Shown: positions 32,810 to 42,697 of the stretch, in pieces | How positions within the stretch are numbered: position 1 is the first letter of the stretch | Layout of the letters: every line of letters starts with the position of its first letter | Origin: SZUA-254 sp031379665 | Lineage (GTDB): Bacteria > Bacteroidota > Ignavibacteria > UBA10030 > SZUA-254 | Assembly (NCBI GenBank): GCA_031379665.1 | Contig: JANNFI010000120.1 | Location: forward strand, 47,599 to 111,598 | Length of the DNA stretch: 64,000 nucleotides | Direction of reading: 5' to 3' | Notes under the pieces: model-generated | Told to the model about the DNA's origin: nothing | The model's database searches: none | The model's input: the letters and a program-made list of their open reading frames with translations, nothing else | Program-made: the position numbers and the translations under genes

Positions 32810-35428
32810 ATGTCGACGCCCTTGATGAAGCAATATTCCCAGATGAAGTCGAAGTACCCCGATACGGTGCTCCTCTTCCGGTTGGGGGATTTTTATGAGA
32901 CGTTCGAGGAAGACGCGAGGACAGCCTCCCGCGTCCTCGGGATCACGCTGACGAAGAGGGGGAACGGCGGGGCGAGCGACACGCCGTTGGCCGGCTTCCC
33001 GTATCACGCCCTCGAAACCTATATGCCAAAACTCCTGCTCGCAGGCCTGAAGGTCGCCGTCTGCGAACAGATGGAGGACCCGAAATTCGCGAAGGGGCTG
33101 GTGAAACGCGAAGTGACGGAAGTGCTCACGCCCGGGGCGGCATTCTCCGATTCGATCCTCCGTGGAAACCGGAACAACTACCTCTTGTCGGTCGCGCTCC
33201 CCACACCGATCTGCACCCGCCACGACCTGGTCGGGATGGCCTTCGCGGACGTCACCACAGGGGAGTTCCGGGCCGCTGAAGTTCCCCTCGGGGAGCTTTC
33301 CCGGCACGCCGGGTCGCTCTCGCCGGCGGAGATCCTGGTCCAGCACCGAGACCGTGAAACACTCCGTCCGCTGCTCTCGGGCGCGGCGACCGGCGTGGAG
33401 ACCGTCCTCGAGGATTGGATCTACACATTCGACCACGCACACGAGATCCTCCTGGAACATTTCCGGACGAAGACCCTCAAGGGGTTCGGGATGGCGGAGA
33501 TGACGCCGGGCATCGTCGCGGCCGGTTCGCTGCTCCACTACCTGCGCGAAAACCAGAAGTCGAACCTTCCGCATATGCGGAAGATCTCCGCACTGAACGT
33601 CTCGGGGTTCATGACCCTCGACGGCTCCACGAAGCGAAACCTCGAGATCGTCCGATCCTCGACCGGTGGCGAGGACGGTACCCTTTTTTCCGTCCTGGAC
33701 CGGACCGCCACTCCGATGGGCGCCCGCCTGATGAAGCGGTGGGTCAACCAGCCGCTCCGCACGATCGGACCGATCCTCGAACGGCTCGACGCAGTGGGTG
33801 ATCTCATCGCCGGCTCCGGACTCCTTGCGGACACCGGTGGAATTCTCTCCGGGATCGGCGACCTGGAACGTCTTGTCGCCCGCATTTCCACCAACCGTGC
33901 CACCCCACGCGAAACCGCGTCGCTCGCCGGGATGCTGGAGGCATCGGACGCGCTGCGATCCCTCCTCGGCGCCCGGGGGGGAGACCGTCTCAGGACGACG
34001 GCCTCGGCGATCCCCGGCCTGTCCGGGCTCGCGGCGTCCATCAGGGAGACTCTCGATGACGACCCCCCACCGACGCTCGCCTCGGGTAGTGTGATCAGGA
34101 AGGGGGTGGACGCGGCACTCGACGAACTGCGGGCGATCGCGCACAACGGCAAGGAGTGGATCGCGAACCTGCAGCGGACCGAGCGCGAGCGGACGGGGAT
34201 TTCCAGCCTCAAGGTCGGCTTCAACACCGTCTTCGGCTACTACATCGAAATCACGAATACCCACCGCGACAGGGTCCCGCAGGACTACATCCGGAAGCAG
34301 ACGTTGACGAACGCCGAACGCTATGTGACCCCCGGCCTGAAGGAGTTCGAGGAGAAGATCCTCAACGCCGAGGAACGCATCCTCGGCCTGGAGACGAGCC
34401 TCTTCAACGACCTGCGCGCTTCGATCGCCGCGAGGTCGGATGAGATCCAGCAGGGGGCATCGGCGATCGCAGCCATCGATTGTCTCGCGTCGTACGCGGT
34501 CGTGGCAACGACGCTCCGGTACGTGCGGCCCGAAATGGACGAGGGAACGGAGATCGTGATCCGCGGCGGGCGGCATCCGGTCATCGAGACGCTGCTCCCA
34601 CCCGGCGAGTCGTACACCCCGAACGACACCCTCCTCGATGGCGACACCGGCCAGGTCCAGATCATCACCGGCCCCAACATGAGTGGTAAATCGAGCTTTC
34701 TCCGGCAGACCGGCCTGATCGTCCTCCTGGCCCAGATAGGGAGCTACGTCCCGGCGCAGTCCGCGAAGATCGGGATCGTGGACGCCATCTTCACGCGGGT
34801 GGGGGCCAGCGACAACATCGCCTCCGGCGAGAGCACCTTCCTGGTGGAGATGCACGAGGCGGCCAACATCGTGAACACCGCCACCGGGCGAAGCCTGATC
34901 CTCCTCGACGAAGTCGGTCGGGGAACATCGACATTCGACGGTCTCAGTATCGCCTGGGCGCTGACGGAATACATCCACGACCGCATCGGCGCCAAGACGC
35001 TCTTCGCGACGCACTACCATGAATTGAACCAGATGGCGGCGCTCCTCCCCAGGGTCCGAAACCTCAAGGTCGACGTCCGCGAGTACGGCAACAAGGTGAT
35101 CTTCCTCCACACGGTGACCCCCGGCTCCGCCGACCATTCGTACGGCATCCAGGTCGGGCGGATGGCGGGCCTCCCGGAGGAGGTCACCACGCGCGCCGCG
35201 GAAATACTCAGAAACCTGGAAAGCTCCGACCTGATCGTCCACGGCGAGGACGCGCCGGGGCAGGCCCGGACGGAGCGCAGGGTGAGTCCGGACGACCAGT
35301 TGACGCTCTTCGCCGGCCGCGACGAAAAACTACGCTCGATGATCGCGGCCGCCGATCCCGATTCGACGACCCCGATCGAGGCGCTCCGCCTCCTCGCGGA
35401 ACTGAAAAAATACGTTTCATCGACCTGA
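32810..35428 (+). CDS. mutS: DNA mismatch repair protein MutS
   Basis: MutS recognises mismatches and small loops as a dimer and, on ATP binding, becomes a sliding clamp that recruits MutL. The 872-residue protein has the mismatch-binding motif LLFRLGDFYETFEEDA near the N-terminus (Phe-x-Glu wedge), core and clamp domains, the Walker A GPNMSGKS (621-628), the Walker B region SLILLDEVGRGTSTFDG and the C-terminal helix-turn-helix. This is the repair-type MutS1, not MutS2. It begins 46 bases after its promoter, divergent from the sigma fusion gene. mutL is not in the window. Confidence 0.97.
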   Translation: MSTPLMKQYSQMKSKYPDTVLLFRLGDFYETFEEDARTASRVLGITLTKRGNGGASDTPLAGFPYHALETYMPKLLLAGLKVAVCEQMEDPKFAKGLVKREVTEVLTPGAAFSDSILRGNRNNYLLSVALPTPICTRHDLVGMAFADVTTGEFRAAEVPLGELSRHAGSLSPAEILVQHRDRETLRPLLSGAATGVETVLEDWIYTFDHAHEILLEHFRTKTLKGFGMAEMTPGIVAAGSLLHYLRENQKSNLPHMRKISALNVSGFMTLDGSTKRNLEIVRSSTGGEDGTLFSVLDRTATPMGARLMKRWVNQPLRTIGPILERLDAVGDLIAGSGLLADTGGILSGIGDLERLVARISTNRATPRETASLAGMLEASDALRSLLGARGGDRLRTTASAIPGLSGLAASIRETLDDDPPPTLASGSVIRKGVDAALDELRAIAHNGKEWIANLQRTERERTGISSLKVGFNTVFGYYIEITNTHRDRVPQDYIRKQTLTNAERYVTPGLKEFEEKILNAEERILGLETSLFNDLRASIAARSDEIQQGASAIAAIDCLASYAVVATTLRYVRPEMDEGTEIVIRGGRHPVIETLLPPGESYTPNDTLLDGDTGQVQIITGPNMSGKSSFLRQTGLIVLLAQIGSYVPAQSAKIGIVDAIFTRVGASDNIASGESTFLVEMHEAANIVNTATGRSLILLDEVGRGTSTFDGLSIAWALTEYIHDRIGAKTLFATHYHELNQMAALLPRVRNLKVDVREYGNKVIFLHTVTPGSADHSYGIQVGRMAGLPEEVTTRAAEILRNLESSDLIVHGEDAPGQARTERRVSPDDQLTLFAGRDEKLRSMIAAADPDSTTPIEALRLLAELKKYVSST

Positions 35429-35486
35429 GTCGGGTTAATGCTGCCCGTCCGGGGTTATCCACCCACATCTTACTGAACCGAAGACC

Positions 35487-36749
35487 ATGCGACGTCGCGA
35501 TTTCATCACCACCACGATCGGGGCCGGCATCATCACGGGTGTCTCTCCCGCCCTCCCCAGCCCCTCCCTCCCCAGCCCCGCGGACACCCCGGCGCAGGAC
35601 AAACCCGCGAATCCTTTCGCCTCCAGATTCATCCCGATCGGCCCTGACGAGCGGAAGCTCCGTCTTGAAAAAGCGCGGCGACTGATGGCGACGGAGGGTA
35701 TCGACGCGCTCATCCTCGAGGGGGGAACAACCCTCAAGTACTTCACCGGTGTTCGTTGGGGCAGGAGCGAGAGATCGTTCCTGATGGTCCTTCCCCGCCA
35801 GGGGGAGCCGTGGTTCATCGCTCCGAAATTCGAGGAGTCGCGCGCCGCCGAACAGGTGGCTCCCTTAGCCCTCTACACATGGGAGGAGGACGAGTCTCCA
35901 TTCGACATATTGAAAAAGGCGATGGCGGATCGGTCGATGGCGACCGCCACGATCGCCCTCGAGGAATCGACGCGATACTTCGTCACCGAGGGGATCGGCA
36001 GCCGGTTCGCTTCCGCCAAAATCGTGAACGGCACCCCGGTCACGGCCGGGTGCCGGGCGGTGAAATCGAACGCCGAGATCGCGCTGATGCAGACGGCGAA
36101 CGACATCACCGCCGAGGTCTATCGGCAGTCGGTTCCGCAACTGAAACCTGGAATGACCGAGCGGGAATTCGGGCGAATCCTTTCGAAGAAATTCACGGAT
36201 TTCGGGGTGAGCGGCGGGGCGCTCGTCCTCTTCGGCGAAGCGTCCGCCCATCCCCACGGCCTCGAAAAAGAAAGCACGCTTCGCGAGGGAGACATCGTGC
36301 TGATCGACGGTGGCTGCAGCGTCGAAGAGTACGTTTCGGACGTCACCCGGACAACCGTCCTCGGCGCGCCCACCGACCGGATGACGAAGATCTTCGATGC
36401 GGTCCTCAGCGCGCAGCAGGCGGCCCTGCGCGTCGCGCGCCCCGGCGTCACGGCCGAGTCGATCGATGCCGCAGCACGAAAGGTGATCGACGAATCGGGT
36501 TTCGGCTCCGGATACCGTTATTTCACGCACCGGCTGGGCCACGGTATCGGGATGGAAGGACACGAGTGGTATTACCTCGTCAGGGGCAATACACGCGCCG
36601 AGGTCGCCGGCGAGACCCACAGTAACGAACCCGGCATCTACATCCCCGGCGAGTTCGGCGTACGGATCGAGGACGAGATGGTGATCACCGACGACGGGGC
36701 GAGACTGATGCTCCCCTCCCCCACGGGCCTCGGCTCGATGTTCGGTTAA
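35487..36749 (+). CDS. Exported M24 family Xaa-Pro aminopeptidase-like protein
   Basis: The 420-residue protein starts with a twin-arginine-like signal (RRRDFITTTIGAGIITG) followed by a Pro/Ser-rich stretch, so export of a folded metalloenzyme by Tat is likely (inference). An N-terminal creatinase-type domain precedes the pita-bread domain with the five metal ligands: IDGGCSVEEYVSDVTRTT (two Asp), THRLGHGIGMEGHE (His), and NEPGIYIPGEFGVRIEDEM (two Glu). M24B enzymes cut before proline at the second position of peptides. It lies 58 bases after mutS and 32 before the DinB-like gene; no clear promoter is seen in the gap. Confidence 0.9.
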   Translation: MRRRDFITTTIGAGIITGVSPALPSPSLPSPADTPAQDKPANPFASRFIPIGPDERKLRLEKARRLMATEGIDALILEGGTTLKYFTGVRWGRSERSFLMVLPRQGEPWFIAPKFEESRAAEQVAPLALYTWEEDESPFDILKKAMADRSMATATIALEESTRYFVTEGIGSRFASAKIVNGTPVTAGCRAVKSNAEIALMQTANDITAEVYRQSVPQLKPGMTEREFGRILSKKFTDFGVSGGALVLFGEASAHPHGLEKESTLREGDIVLIDGGCSVEEYVSDVTRTTVLGAPTDRMTKIFDAVLSAQQAALRVARPGVTAESIDAAARKVIDESGFGSGYRYFTHRLGHGIGMEGHEWYYLVRGNTRAEVAGETHSNEPGIYIPGEFGVRIEDEMVITDDGARLMLPSPTGLGSMFG

Positions 36750-36781
36750 ACCCGCGTGATGACCCAGAGTAAAAGGATGAT

Positions 36782-37297
36782 ATGACGGCCAGCGAGCTCA
36801 AGCGATATTTCGACTACAATTCTTGGGCGAACGGCAGGATGTTCGCCACACTCGGGACCATCCCCCCTGCGGACTACAGCGCCGACGGGAAAAGCAGCCA
36901 CGGTGGCATCCACGCCACGATGGCGCATATCGTGTGGGCGCAGCACCTCTGGCTGTTGCGCTGGACGGCACAACCCCACGACGACGCCGTCGAAGGATTG
37001 AAGGCCGCCGATTCGTTCGACGGGCTCAAAGCGTACTGGCAGGACGTGGAACGCGGCACGGGGGCGTTCCTCGCCGCGCGCCTCAGTGACGCGTTCGCGC
37101 TCGAAACCTTTACAATGAACACCGCGAAGGGGGATGTCTTCGTCCACACCTATGGCGAGGCGATGCTCCACCTCCTCAACCATTCGACCCACCACAGGGG
37201 CCAGGTCGTCACGCTGCTGCGGCAGGCCGGCCACACTCCGCCCGCCACCGATTTCATTGTCTACGCGAGAAAATTTCCGGCCGGAGGTATCCGATGA
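36782..37297 (+). CDS. DinB-family putative metal-dependent protein
   Basis: The 171-residue protein is a four-helix DinB/YfiT-type protein. Candidate metal-binding histidines lie in the helices HATMAHIVWAQHLWLLRW and LLNHSTHHRGQVVTLL, matching the family's His triad, and the N-terminus has the typical YFDYNSWANGRMF. Family members include thiol-S-transferases for bacillithiol or mycothiol and damage-inducible proteins of unknown role; the substrate here cannot be assigned. A strong AAAAGGATGAT precedes the ATG. Its stop overlaps the next ATG by four bases. Confidence 0.87.
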   Translation: MTASELKRYFDYNSWANGRMFATLGTIPPADYSADGKSSHGGIHATMAHIVWAQHLWLLRWTAQPHDDAVEGLKAADSFDGLKAYWQDVERGTGAFLAARLSDAFALETFTMNTAKGDVFVHTYGEAMLHLLNHSTHHRGQVVTLLRQAGHTPPATDFIVYARKFPAGGIR

Positions 37298-40200
37298 GAG
37301 AGCGCAAGCCGATGACACGATACATTCTGACCTCGATCACGTTCGCGGTTTTCGCCGCTGCATTTTTCGTCGCTCCCGGAGTAACCCCCGACCAGCCGGT
37401 GCACCACCCGGAGCGATCCGGCGCGATGGAAGCCCTTGAATTCTGGTCGGAGGCGAGGAGATACCCCGACAACAACATCCCGTCCGACAAGCACTACCGG
37501 GCGTTCGAATGGGCGAGGAACCGGGCGTTGAAGCATAAACCACTCCCCTTCGGCGCAACGGGGGGATGGAAGTACATCGGCCCGACCAATCTCTCCGGCA
37601 GGATGTTATCGCTCGCCCTCGATACACAGAATGACATCCTCTATGCCGGATCCGCCTCCGGAGGCCTATGGCGGTTTGGGACCAACGGATCGGCCTGGGA
37701 GAGGGTGAACACCGGATACCCAGTCCTCGGCGTCGCGGCGATCGCCATCGACACCTCCAACCCGGACCTCATCTACATCGGGACGGGGGAAGTCTACCGG
37801 TACGCCGGCACGGCCGGTGGGCTCGTCATCAGGACGACCCGCGGCAGCTACGGGATGGGGATCCTAAAGTCGACCGACCGCGGAGTATCGTGGACGAAGA
37901 GCCTCGACTGGTCGTATCATCAAGAGCGAGGCGTTCAGGCGATCCGGTTGAACCCGCTCAGATCGTCGAGCGTCTGGGCGGCGACGACCGAAGGGATCTA
38001 CAGGAGCACCGACGACGGATCGAACTGGACGATCCTGTTGCCGATCCAGATGGCGCAGGACATCGTCATCCACCCGTTAGACACCTTAAAGATCCTCGTC
38101 TCCACCGGAAACCTCGGGATCTCCAGCGCCATCCTCAGGAGCATCGACGGGGGCGGAACCTGGGCACAGGTCAACCCTATCGATTTTTCCGGCAAGACGG
38201 TGTTCGGACCGGACGCAAGCAATCCCGACATCGTCTACGCCAGCATCGCCGATAGCACCACGGGGGTCGGGTCGCTCTGGAAAACCACAGACTTCGGAGC
38301 ATCCTGGACCGAGATGAGCAACAACACGACGAACCCGATCTACGGTGTCCAGGGCTGGTATTCCCACACCGTCTCGGTGGATCCCACGAACCCTTCGCGG
38401 CTCTTCCACGCCGGTGTCGACGGAGGTGAATCGATCGATGGAGGGGTGACATTCGGTGGGGCGCTCGGTTTGTATTCAGACAACCACGCAAGCCTCTATC
38501 TCCCGGACGAGCCCGGCAGATTGATCGTCGCGAACGACGATGGAGTCTACATTAACGGGGGGTTATTAGACCCCTGGTATCCACTTGGTACGGGCCTGGG
38601 CACCGGCCAATTCTACAACGGGTTCTCCAACAGCGCGAGCGACTCCCTCATCGCCCTCGGTCAGGTGCAGGACCACATCCCCGGATACCTCTACGATGGT
38701 TCCGATGTCTGGCCCGAGAGCGCGGTGGACGAAGTGGGATGGACCGGTATCGACCAGTCGAACGACTTCATCATGTACGCCGGGACGAGGGGCGGCGGGG
38801 CGATCAGGAAATCCACGAACCGGGGCGTGAGCTTCTCCGCGGCCGGCGGGGGGTTCTCCGGCATCTCCTGCTGGAACGCGCCGTTCGTGGTCTCACCATC
38901 GAATCCGAACGTGCTCTACTTCGGCAGGAGCAGGATCTTCAAGTCGACCACCGGCGCCGCCTCGTGGTCGGCGACGAACGGCGGGCTGGTCCTGGACGGA
39001 AATCCCGCGCTGTCAATGGCGGTGTCGGCGACCGATCCAAACGTCGTCTACGCGGGCACCGCGCCGGTGGTCACCCGCACCCACGTGTTCAGGACGACCG
39101 ACGGGGGGACAAGCTGGACCGATGTGACCGGACCACTCCCCGATCGCTACCCGCTCGACATCGCGATCGATCCGAACGACCCGGCGGTCGTCTACGTGGC
39201 CTACGGCGGCGCGCTCACCGGCCATGCCTTCAAGACGACAGATGCCGGCGTCAACTGGACCGACGTCACCGGCACGCTACCAGACATCCCCGTCACCGCC
39301 TTTCTCGTCGACCCGATGAACTCCTCGGTGGTCTACCTGGGGAGCGACATCGGCGTGTACGTGTCGACAAACGGCGGCGGCTCCTGGGAATCGTTCAATG
39401 ACGGCCTCCCGGAGGCGGTCCTGGTCGCAGACCTCAGCATGACTCCTTCCAATAGGACGCTGCGGGCAGCGACGCACGGCAATTCGGTCTGGGAAGTCAA
39501 GATGCCGTCGACCTTTCCGGCGCTCTCCGGCGTCGTCCCCTCCGGCGGCGAGGAGTGGGAAGCCCTGACACAACAGACCATCTCCTGGACGCAGACGCTC
39601 GTCTCCGACGTCGCCATCGATTATTCGACCGACGATGGCGCGACCTGGATTTCGATCACTCCGTCGGTGCCGGCGTATCCCGATTCGTTGGTCTGGACGG
39701 TTCCGCCGACGCTCACCGCGCTCGGACGAGTCCGGGTGCGCGCCGTTTCCGACACACTCCTGGCCGCGCAGAGCACGGGAACATTTTCGATTTCCTATCC
39801 CGGCGTGATCATCGATGCAAACGAGGGATGGAACCTCGTCTCGGTCCCCCTCGAAGTTCCGGACCGTTCCACGGGGACGTTGTTTCCGGCCGCGATGGGC
39901 AAGACGTACGCTTATGCAGGCGCCTACACCGCCATCGAGTCGCTGGAGACCGGACCGGGTTACTGGGTCAAACTCCCCACCTCAGGCCTTCTCCTGATCG
40001 ACGGTGATTCGGTGACCGTCGATACCATCCCGGTCCTCCCAGGGTGGAACCTCATCGGTTCGGTCGCCGCTCCCGTGACCGGGGCCTCCCTCGTCTCCGA
40101 CCCCCCGGGGCTCATCGCTACACCGCTCTATTCGTTCGATGGTTCCTACTCCGTGGCCGATACGCTCATCCCCGGATCCGGCCACTGGGTGAAGTGCTCC

Positions 40201-40944
40201 GGCGCGGGATCGATCATCCTCGACACCGCCGCTCCGTCTCTCTCCGCCGAGGCCGCACACATACGCCCCGCCTCAGTGAGCGATCCTGCCCTCCCGCCGG
40301 GAACGGGCACATTGCGGTTCACCGACGCGCTGGGCCGGACCGGGCGACTCAGCGTGAGTGTTCACGCCGTTGACGGATCGGCTTTCCAGCTTCCACCCCT
40401 CCCTCCCGCCGGCGCGTTCGACATCCGTTTCGACGACGGATCCCTCCTCGCGCTCACCGACGAGCGTGAACACGCGATCAGGCACCAGGGGATCCGGTTC
40501 CCGTTGAAGATCTCCTGGAACTTGCCCTCAGATGCGGCATACATCCTCTCAACCGGCACCGACGAACCTGTCGCGATGAACGGTTCCGGTTCCGTCGAGC
40601 TGCGGTCGGCGACAGAACTTACTCTGCGTCGCGGCTCCGGAGAATCCAGCGGCCTGCCCGGAGGGTTCACGCTCCGCCAGAACTACCCGAACCCGTTCAA
40701 CCCGTCGACGATGATCGGGTTCACGATCCCTGAAGCCGCTGAGGGCGGGGACGATCCGGTCGCGGTTTCCCTGAGGATATACGACATCGGCGGGCGGCTG
40801 GCGGGCACGCTCATCGAGAAAGGGCTGGCTCCCGGCGAGCACAGCGTCGAATGGGACGCTGGCAACCTCCCGGGCGGGGTCTATTTTTGCGTCCTGCGCT
40901 CGGGGGAGATGACAAGATCGATGAAAATGCTCCTGATGAAATAA
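37294..40944 (+). CDS. Large secreted BNR-repeat protein with T9SS type A sorting domain
   Basis: The 1216-residue protein has a signal peptide (ILTSITFAVFAAAFFVAPG). Residues about 90-730 form sialidase/VPS10-like beta-propeller blades with BNR motifs (STDRGVSWTK, STDDGSNWT, TTDGGTSWTD, TTDAGVNWTD), resembling plant photosystem-assembly/YCF48-like propellers. A fibronectin-like segment (SGGEEWEALTQQTISWTQ) follows. Two modules with GWNLVSVPL...GYWVKLP and GWNLIGSVA...GHWVKCS are shared with the T9SS protein at 23382-25586. The C-terminus from about residue 1125 has NYPNPFNPST and LPGGVYFCVLRSG, a T9SS sorting domain. It overlaps the DinB-like gene by four bases. Propellers of this kind bind ligands or glycans; the role is unknown. 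Confidence 0.88.
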   Translation: MRERKPMTRYILTSITFAVFAAAFFVAPGVTPDQPVHHPERSGAMEALEFWSEARRYPDNNIPSDKHYRAFEWARNRALKHKPLPFGATGGWKYIGPTNLSGRMLSLALDTQNDILYAGSASGGLWRFGTNGSAWERVNTGYPVLGVAAIAIDTSNPDLIYIGTGEVYRYAGTAGGLVIRTTRGSYGMGILKSTDRGVSWTKSLDWSYHQERGVQAIRLNPLRSSSVWAATTEGIYRSTDDGSNWTILLPIQMAQDIVIHPLDTLKILVSTGNLGISSAILRSIDGGGTWAQVNPIDFSGKTVFGPDASNPDIVYASIADSTTGVGSLWKTTDFGASWTEMSNNTTNPIYGVQGWYSHTVSVDPTNPSRLFHAGVDGGESIDGGVTFGGALGLYSDNHASLYLPDEPGRLIVANDDGVYINGGLLDPWYPLGTGLGTGQFYNGFSNSASDSLIALGQVQDHIPGYLYDGSDVWPESAVDEVGWTGIDQSNDFIMYAGTRGGGAIRKSTNRGVSFSAAGGGFSGISCWNAPFVVSPSNPNVLYFGRSRIFKSTTGAASWSATNGGLVLDGNPALSMAVSATDPNVVYAGTAPVVTRTHVFRTTDGGTSWTDVTGPLPDRYPLDIAIDPNDPAVVYVAYGGALTGHAFKTTDAGVNWTDVTGTLPDIPVTAFLVDPMNSSVVYLGSDIGVYVSTNGGGSWESFNDGLPEAVLVADLSMTPSNRTLRAATHGNSVWEVKMPSTFPALSGVVPSGGEEWEALTQQTISWTQTLVSDVAIDYSTDDGATWISITPSVPAYPDSLVWTVPPTLTALGRVRVRAVSDTLLAAQSTGTFSISYPGVIIDANEGWNLVSVPLEVPDRSTGTLFPAAMGKTYAYAGAYTAIESLETGPGYWVKLPTSGLLLIDGDSVTVDTIPVLPGWNLIGSVAAPVTGASLVSDPPGLIATPLYSFDGSYSVADTLIPGSGHWVKCSGAGSIILDTAAPSLSAEAAHIRPASVSDPALPPGTGTLRFTDALGRTGRLSVSVHAVDGSAFQLPPLPPAGAFDIRFDDGSLLALTDEREHAIRHQGIRFPLKISWNLPSDAAYILSTGTDEPVAMNGSGSVELRSATELTLRRGSGESSGLPGGFTLRQNYPNPFNPSTMIGFTIPEAAEGGDDPVAVSLRIYDIGGRLAGTLIEKGLAPGEHSVEWDAGNLPGGVYFCVLRSGEMTRSMKMLLMK

Positions 40945-40965
40945 AATTATTCCAGCGGAGACACA

Positions 40966-41751
40966 ATGGCAACGTACAACACGCTCCTTATCGACGACTC
41001 GACCGGTGTCCGGACGATCACCCTCAACCGGCCCGATGTATTCAACGCATTCAACGAGGAGCTGAAGAAGGATCTCACCGACGCGCTGAAGGAGGCCGAA
41101 CGCGACAAATCCGCGCGCTGCCTCGTGATCAGGGGCGCCGGCGAAAAGGCGTTCTGCTCAGGCCAGGACCTGAAAGAGCACGCCGGTTCGAAGCGTTCGC
41201 TGCGGGAGTCGCTCGACAAAGTCTACAATCCGATGATCCGCAAGATCAGGTCGATGGAGAAACCGGTCATCGCGATGGTCAACGGGGTCGCCGCCGGGGC
41301 AGGCTGCAGCCTCGCCCTGGCCTGCGACATGCGGGTGATGGCGGAGCACGCGAAACTGATCGAGGTGTTCATCCGCATCGGGCTGATCCCCGACACCGGC
41401 TCGCACTGGTTTCTGGCGAAGATGGTCGGACACGGGAGGGCGTTCGAGTATATGACCACCGGCCGGGACATCGGCGCGGCCGAGGCTGAGCGGGTGGGGC
41501 TCGCCAACCTGGTGGTGCCGGCCGATCGGCTCGTCGAAGAGACGATGAAACTCGCCGGGTCGCTGGCCCAGGCCCCGACCGCGGCGATCGGGTTCATCAA
41601 ACGGACGCTGAACAGATGCGCCTCGGCCGGGCTTGATGAGATCCTCGATTACGAGGCGATGATGCAGCAGGCCGCCTCTGAAACGTCAGACCACGCCGAA
41701 GGGGTGAAGGCGTTCCTGGAAAAGCGACCGGCGCGGTTCACCGGCGCCTGA
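40966..41751 (+). CDS. Enoyl-CoA hydratase/isomerase family protein, PaaG-like
   Basis: The 261-residue crotonase-fold protein has the oxyanion-hole segments AFCSGQDLKEH and NGVAAGAGCSLALACD. The glutamates of hydratases at the catalytic positions are not obvious; instead the sequence has RIGLIPDTGSHWFL, the pattern of PaaG-type isomerases that convert ring-epoxidised phenylacetyl-CoA to an oxepin. It may be that isomerase or a general 2,3-enoyl-CoA hydratase/isomerase. It lies upstream of a 3-hydroxyacyl-CoA dehydrogenase and, further on, a PaaJ-like thiolase, so a role in CoA-thioester degradation is supported. No epoxidase genes (paaABCDE) are in the window. Confidence 0.85.
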   Translation: MATYNTLLIDDSTGVRTITLNRPDVFNAFNEELKKDLTDALKEAERDKSARCLVIRGAGEKAFCSGQDLKEHAGSKRSLRESLDKVYNPMIRKIRSMEKPVIAMVNGVAAGAGCSLALACDMRVMAEHAKLIEVFIRIGLIPDTGSHWFLAKMVGHGRAFEYMTTGRDIGAAEAERVGLANLVVPADRLVEETMKLAGSLAQAPTAAIGFIKRTLNRCASAGLDEILDYEAMMQQAASETSDHAEGVKAFLEKRPARFTGA

Positions 41752-41767
41752 GGCTCGGTCCGGTGCT

Positions 41768-41798
41768 TTGTTTTCGACGGGTTTTTCTGTACCATATT
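41768..41798 (+). promoter_or_regulatory. Possible promoter for the 3-hydroxyacyl-CoA dehydrogenase operon
   Basis: TTGTTT (41768-41773) and CATATT (41793-41798) are 19 bases apart, slightly long. The sequence around both boxes resembles the thiolase promoter at 46639 (TTGTTTTTCGACG versus TTGTTTTCGACGG). Confidence 0.4.
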
Positions 41799-41845
41799 CA
41801 TCCGAATCGCCGTCATTCTCGAAAAATCTCTCACCCCGGTCTGAA

Positions 41846-42697
41846 ATGAAAAACGTGGGCGTGGTCGGCGCCGGCACAATGGGCAGCGGCATCGCCCACA
41901 TCGCGGCCGCCGCCGGCTTCGGGACACAATTGTATGACGTGACCCCCGAACTCCTCGCTCGGGGGATGCAACGCATCTCCGCGGACGTCGCCCGCAGCGT
42001 CGAAAAGGGTCGAACCTCCCCCGCCGAGGCCTCCGCCACGCTCGGACGGATTTCAACGGTCCCATCGCTCGAAGACCTTGGCCATTGCGATATCGTCATC
42101 GAGGCGGTGGTGGAAGACCAGGGCGTAAAGCGCGATATCTTCACGCGGATCGCGAAGTCCGCCGGCCAGGAGACCATCCTGGCCACCAACACCTCATCCC
42201 TCTCCGTCACCGCCCTCGCCACGGGGATCCCCGAACCCGGCAGGTTCGTCGGCCTTCATTTTTTCAATCCCCCGGTCGCGATGAAGCTCGTGGAAGTCAT
42301 CCGCGGGAGCTCCACCAGCGACGCGACGGTCGAAGCGATCATCGCGTTCTCGGAGAAGTTGGGAAAGGTCCCGGTGGTCGCCGCCGACAGTCCGGGTTTC
42401 ATCGTCAACCGGGTCGCACGGCCGTTCTACGGCGAGGCGTTAAAGATCCTCGGTGAAGGTGTGGCGGACGTGGCACAGATCGACACGATCGTCAAATCGA
42501 TCGGCGGGTTCAGGATGGGCCCCTTTGAATTGATGGACCTCATCGGGATCGACGTGAACCTCGCCGTGACTCGGTCGGTCTACGAACAGACCTTCGGCGA
42601 ACCCCGGTTCCGACCTCACGTGATCCAGCAACGGATGGTGAACGCCGGACGCCTCGGGAGAAAAAGCGGGCGCGGTTTCTACGAGTACGGCGAATGA
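41846..42697 (+). CDS. 3-hydroxyacyl-CoA (3-hydroxybutyryl-CoA) dehydrogenase
   Basis: This enzyme oxidises 3-hydroxyacyl-CoA with NAD+ in beta-oxidation or runs the reverse step in butyrate-type pathways. The 283-residue protein has the Rossmann motif VGVVGAGTMGSGIA (G8, G10, G13), ATNTSSLS with the conserved Ser, and the catalytic histidine at 138 in GLHFFNPP. The C-terminal 3HCDH domain ends RKSGRGFYEYGE. Length is that of single-function PaaH/Hbd proteins. The ATG at 41846 gives the family N-terminus; the open frame upstream overlaps the promoter. Its stop overlaps the M1 aminopeptidase ATG by four bases. Confidence 0.94.
   Translation: MKNVGVVGAGTMGSGIAHIAAAAGFGTQLYDVTPELLARGMQRISADVARSVEKGRTSPAEASATLGRISTVPSLEDLGHCDIVIEAVVEDQGVKRDIFTRIAKSAGQETILATNTSSLSVTALATGIPEPGRFVGLHFFNPPVAMKLVEVIRGSSTSDATVEAIIAFSEKLGKVPVVAADSPGFIVNRVARPFYGEALKILGEGVADVAQIDTIVKSIGGFRMGPFELMDLIGIDVNLAVTRSVYEQTFGEPRFRPHVIQQRMVNAGRLGRKSGRGFYEYGE

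Noticed and set aside
32786..35242. Antisense frame of more than 800 codons opposite mutS
   Set aside because: Complementary shadow of a conserved gene; no motif, start site or promoter supports it.
23382..40944. T9SS export machinery expected near the cargo genes
   Set aside because: No Por/Spr/Gld-type component gene was recognised in the window; the sorting domains alone do not show the system is complete here.
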